DNA of 8,158 nt from Elusimicrobiota bacterium (GTDB lineage: Bacteria; Elusimicrobiota; Elusimicrobia; UBA1565; UBA9628). Location: positions 1 through 8,158 of the forward strand of contig JACQBB010000013.1 of the NCBI GenBank assembly GCA_016194625.1, in the 5' to 3' direction. The position numbers were made by a program, and so were the translations under genes. Shown here in pieces: positions 6,837 through 8,158 of the stretch (positions within the stretch are counted from its first letter, which is position 1; each line of letters starts with the position of its first letter). The notes beneath the pieces are model-generated. The model was not told where the DNA came from. It ran no database searches and saw nothing but the letters and a program-made list of their open reading frames with translations.

Positions 6837-6840
6837 AACA
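6832..6840 (-). promoter_or_regulatory. candidate extended -10 promoter for the secreted-protein gene
   Basis: On the minus strand TGT TATGAT fits the extended -10 pattern TGnTATAAT with one mismatch. It lies directly after the all-GC block, and 7 nt before the ATG at 6824. Transcription from it would start at about that ATG, giving a leaderless message. No -35 match is seen, as is common for extended -10 promoters. The motif also contains the two upstream ATGs (6836 and 6833), so it may simply be coding sequence. Confidence 0.35.
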
Positions 6841-6842
6841 CG

Positions 6843-6860
6843 GCCCGCCGCGCGGCGGGC
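6843..6860 (-). terminator. perfect 18-bp GC palindrome, terminator-like hairpin
   Basis: GCCCGCCGCGCGGCGGGC is a perfect inverted repeat able to form a very stable stem in RNA, 35 nt after the flippase-like stop codon. It lacks the U-tract of a canonical intrinsic terminator: on the minus strand it is followed by CGTGTTATG. It could end or pause the upstream transcript, or act as an operator, but in DNA this rich in GC such palindromes also arise by chance. Confidence 0.35.
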
Positions 6861-6862
6861 GC

Positions 6863-6878
6863 GGCGCGCGGGCGCGCC
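6863..6878 (-). repeat. second GC inverted repeat next to the palindrome
   Basis: GGCGCGC and GCGCGCC are separated by 2 nt and form a second stem 2 nt from the 18-bp palindrome. Both lie inside a run of 47 bases (6841-6887) made only of G and C. On the transcript this hairpin would come first. Together they resemble a tandem hairpin terminator without a U-tract; function is inferred. Confidence 0.3.
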
Positions 6879-6894
6879 GGGCGCGGCATTGGTC

Positions 6895-7980
6895 CTAACG
6901 CGAGTCCGGGCCCTTCGGGGCGTCGCCGCGGCGCGCGAGGTCGCGGTCCACGCCGGCCGCCTCCTCGAGCACCGCCGGCTCCGACACCTTCAGGCCCCAC
7001 AGCACCAGCACGCTGAGCAGCGACGGCGCGACGTAGTAGCACAGGCGGAACAGCATCGCCGCGACGAGCGCGTCGCCCACGTCCACGTCGAAGCCGCTCA
7101 TCAGCGCGGTGATCGAGCCCTCGGCCGCGCCCAGGCCGCCGGGGAGGACCGGGATCAGCGTCGCGGCCTGTCCCGTCGTGAACGCCGCGCTCAGGTGGCC
7201 GACGGGCAGGGAGACGCCGGCCGCGCGGAAGCACAGCCACAGCGAGAACATCGCGAAGCCCCAGTCCAGGCAGGTGTAGAGGATCGTCATCGTCAGGCGC
7301 CCGGGACCCGCGCCGATGCGCGCCAGGCCGTGGTTCAGCTGCATCTCGAACGCGGCGAAGTCCTCGGGCGGGATCTCGCGCGACGACATCTTGTAGGCGG
7401 CGCGGTTGGTCATCCGGAAGACGCGGTGCGCCAGGCGGCCGCGGACCTTGCGGTTGAAGAACGCCACCAGCAGGAAAGCCGCGCCGGCCAGCAGCAGCAG
7501 CAGGCCGAAGCCGCTCTCCATGATCGCGAGCTTCGCGCCGCCCGCGCGCAGCAGCAGCGTGACGAAGCCCTGCGCGAGGATCACGGCGAGCACCGCGTAC
7601 AGGATCGCGGTCGTGACCGCCGAGGCGGTCACCGTCGTCGCGATCGGGACGCGGCGCTTGTGCAGCAGGTGCGCCTTGAGCGCGAAGCCGGTGACGCCCC
7701 CCGCCGAGACGATGTAGTTGGCCGTCGTCGAGACCAGCGCGATGCCCAGCACCAGCGGGCCGCCCAGGTCGTGGCCGAGCGTGGCGAGCGTCTCCGACAG
7801 CGCCAGTCCGACGCACGCGTGGCTGGCCAGCGCCGAGGCCAGAGCCGCGACCACCCACAGCCAGTTCACCGCCTCGCCCGCGCGCAGCACTTCGTCGAAG
7901 CGCGCGTACACGACGCCGCCCAATATCGCGAGCGCCGCGGCGGCGCCCAGCGACCAGCCCAGGCCCTTGGACGCGCTCAC
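6895..7980 (-). CDS. flippase-like / lysylphosphatidylglycerol synthase TM-domain protein (UPF0104)
   Basis: This encodes a 361-residue integral membrane protein with about eight hydrophobic segments (for example 8-24, 41-60, 76-93, 117-138, 157-175, 232-252, 268-280 and 305-330). It matches the LPG_synthase_TM / UPF0104 family by the motif PVLPGGLGAAEGS (278-289), a following FRLCYYVAP (311-319), and the earlier SAGGVTGFALKAHLL (92-106) with its Gly-rich loop and Lys. Members include the flippase half of MprF and proteins near lipid or polyprenol glycosyltransferases. No C-terminal aminoacyl-transferase domain is present, so it would not be a full MprF; the tail (about 331-361) is short, charged and soluble. 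The substrate cannot be told from sequence. The start is a GTG that overlaps the upstream gene's stop as GTGA, implying cotranscription with that gene. Its stop is followed by 58 nt with GC-rich hairpins before the next gene. Confidence 0.87.
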   Translation of the reverse strand: MSASKGLGWSLGAAAALAILGGVVYARFDEVLRAGEAVNWLWVVAALASALASHACVGLALSETLATLGHDLGGPLVLGIALVSTTANYIVSAGGVTGFALKAHLLHKRRVPIATTVTASAVTTAILYAVLAVILAQGFVTLLLRAGGAKLAIMESGFGLLLLLAGAAFLLVAFFNRKVRGRLAHRVFRMTNRAAYKMSSREIPPEDFAAFEMQLNHGLARIGAGPGRLTMTILYTCLDWGFAMFSLWLCFRAAGVSLPVGHLSAAFTTGQAATLIPVLPGGLGAAEGSITALMSGFDVDVGDALVAAMLFRLCYYVAPSLLSVLVLWGLKVSEPAVLEEAAGVDRDLARRGDAPKGPDSR

Positions 7981-8158
7981 GGCGCCGCCCCGGAGAACGC
8001 CGCCGTCGAGACGAGGGCCTGCGGTCCGGCGGGCTCGGCGGGGGCGGCGCGCAGCTGCGCCAGCACCTCGTCGAGCGCCTTCTTGGCGCCCTCGTCGTCG
8101 CCGCGGCCGAGAGCGTCCACGTAGGCCTGCGCCGACTCCGGACGCACGCGCGCCGCCA
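7977..8158 (-). CDS. C-terminal fragment of an unidentified protein
   Basis: The last 59 codons and TGA stop of a gene entering from beyond the right edge. The tail is soluble and probably helical: AYVDALGRGDDEGAKKALDE is followed by VLAQLRAA, then an Ala/Pro-rich low-complexity end (APAEPAGPQALVSTAAFSGAAP). The helical part resembles the end of a TPR-type helix pair, but one repeat is too little to assign. The stop overlaps the GTG start of the flippase-like gene by 4 nt, so the two are probably translated from one message. It was too short to appear as a complete frame, but the coupling junction and matching codon use support it as coding. Confidence 0.6.
   Translation of the reverse strand, partial: AARVRPESAQAYVDALGRGDDEGAKKALDEVLAQLRAAPAEPAGPQALVSTAAFSGAAP

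Noticed and set aside
7486..7503. Short CAG repeat
   Set aside because: It encodes a run of leucines in a membrane helix of the flippase-like protein; GC-rich Leu codons explain it without any repeat function.
6625..8124. 499-codon plus-strand open frame antisense to the flippase-like and secreted-protein genes
   Set aside because: It crosses two real genes and the all-GC gap, has low-complexity Arg/Ala/Gln composition, and shows no family features.

Overview
The window is a compact, very GC-rich (roughly 70 % by eye) bacterial segment in which every supported gene lies on the minus strand, so transcription runs from high to low coordinates. Usage of G/C-ending codons is uniform across all genes, and there is no RNA gene, mobile element, CRISPR array or other sign of recent transfer. 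The Nuo set and a signal-peptide protein indicate a respiring bacterium. The lineage cannot be fixed from this sequence: high-GC groups such as Myxococcota or Elusimicrobiota would fit, but that is only a guess.

Layout in the direction of transcription. (1) 8158-7977: the C-terminal tail of an unidentified protein, overlapping by a GTGA junction with (2) 7980-6895: a multi-pass membrane protein of the flippase-like / lysylphosphatidylglycerol-synthase TM family (UPF0104). (3) 6894-6837: a 58-nt gap containing 47 consecutive G/C bases with two perfect inverted repeats (terminator-like), followed at once by an extended -10 motif. (4) 6836-6033: a secreted or periplasmic protein of unknown function. 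(5) 6032-5993: a 40-nt gap with a second promoter-like motif. (6) 5992-1: a run of respiratory complex I (NADH:quinone oxidoreductase) genes in the order nuoJ-K-L-M-N-A-B, with nuoB cut off by the window edge.

The complex I genes supply most of the membrane arm: the three antiporter-like proton-pumping subunits (NuoL, M, N), the small NuoJ, K and A subunits that build the E-channel/quinone-proximal region, and the start of NuoB, which carries cluster N2 in the connecting module. The key charged residues of all three antiporter subunits and of NuoK are present, so the pump looks functional. NuoH and NuoI and the catalytic arm (C, D, E, F, G) are not in the window. The usual bacterial order is A-B-C-D-E-F-G-H-I-J-K-L-M-N; here A-B follow N, so the cluster looks circularly permuted. 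Five successive junctions are 4-nt ATGA/GTGA overlaps and the sixth (A/B) is a 10-nt overlap, implying one tightly coupled transcript.

I see no strong evidence for a wholly new system. The points most worth a second look are the permuted nuo order, the two -10-like motifs placed so close to start codons that they suggest leaderless transcripts, and the all-GC hairpin block between the flippase-like gene and the secreted protein.
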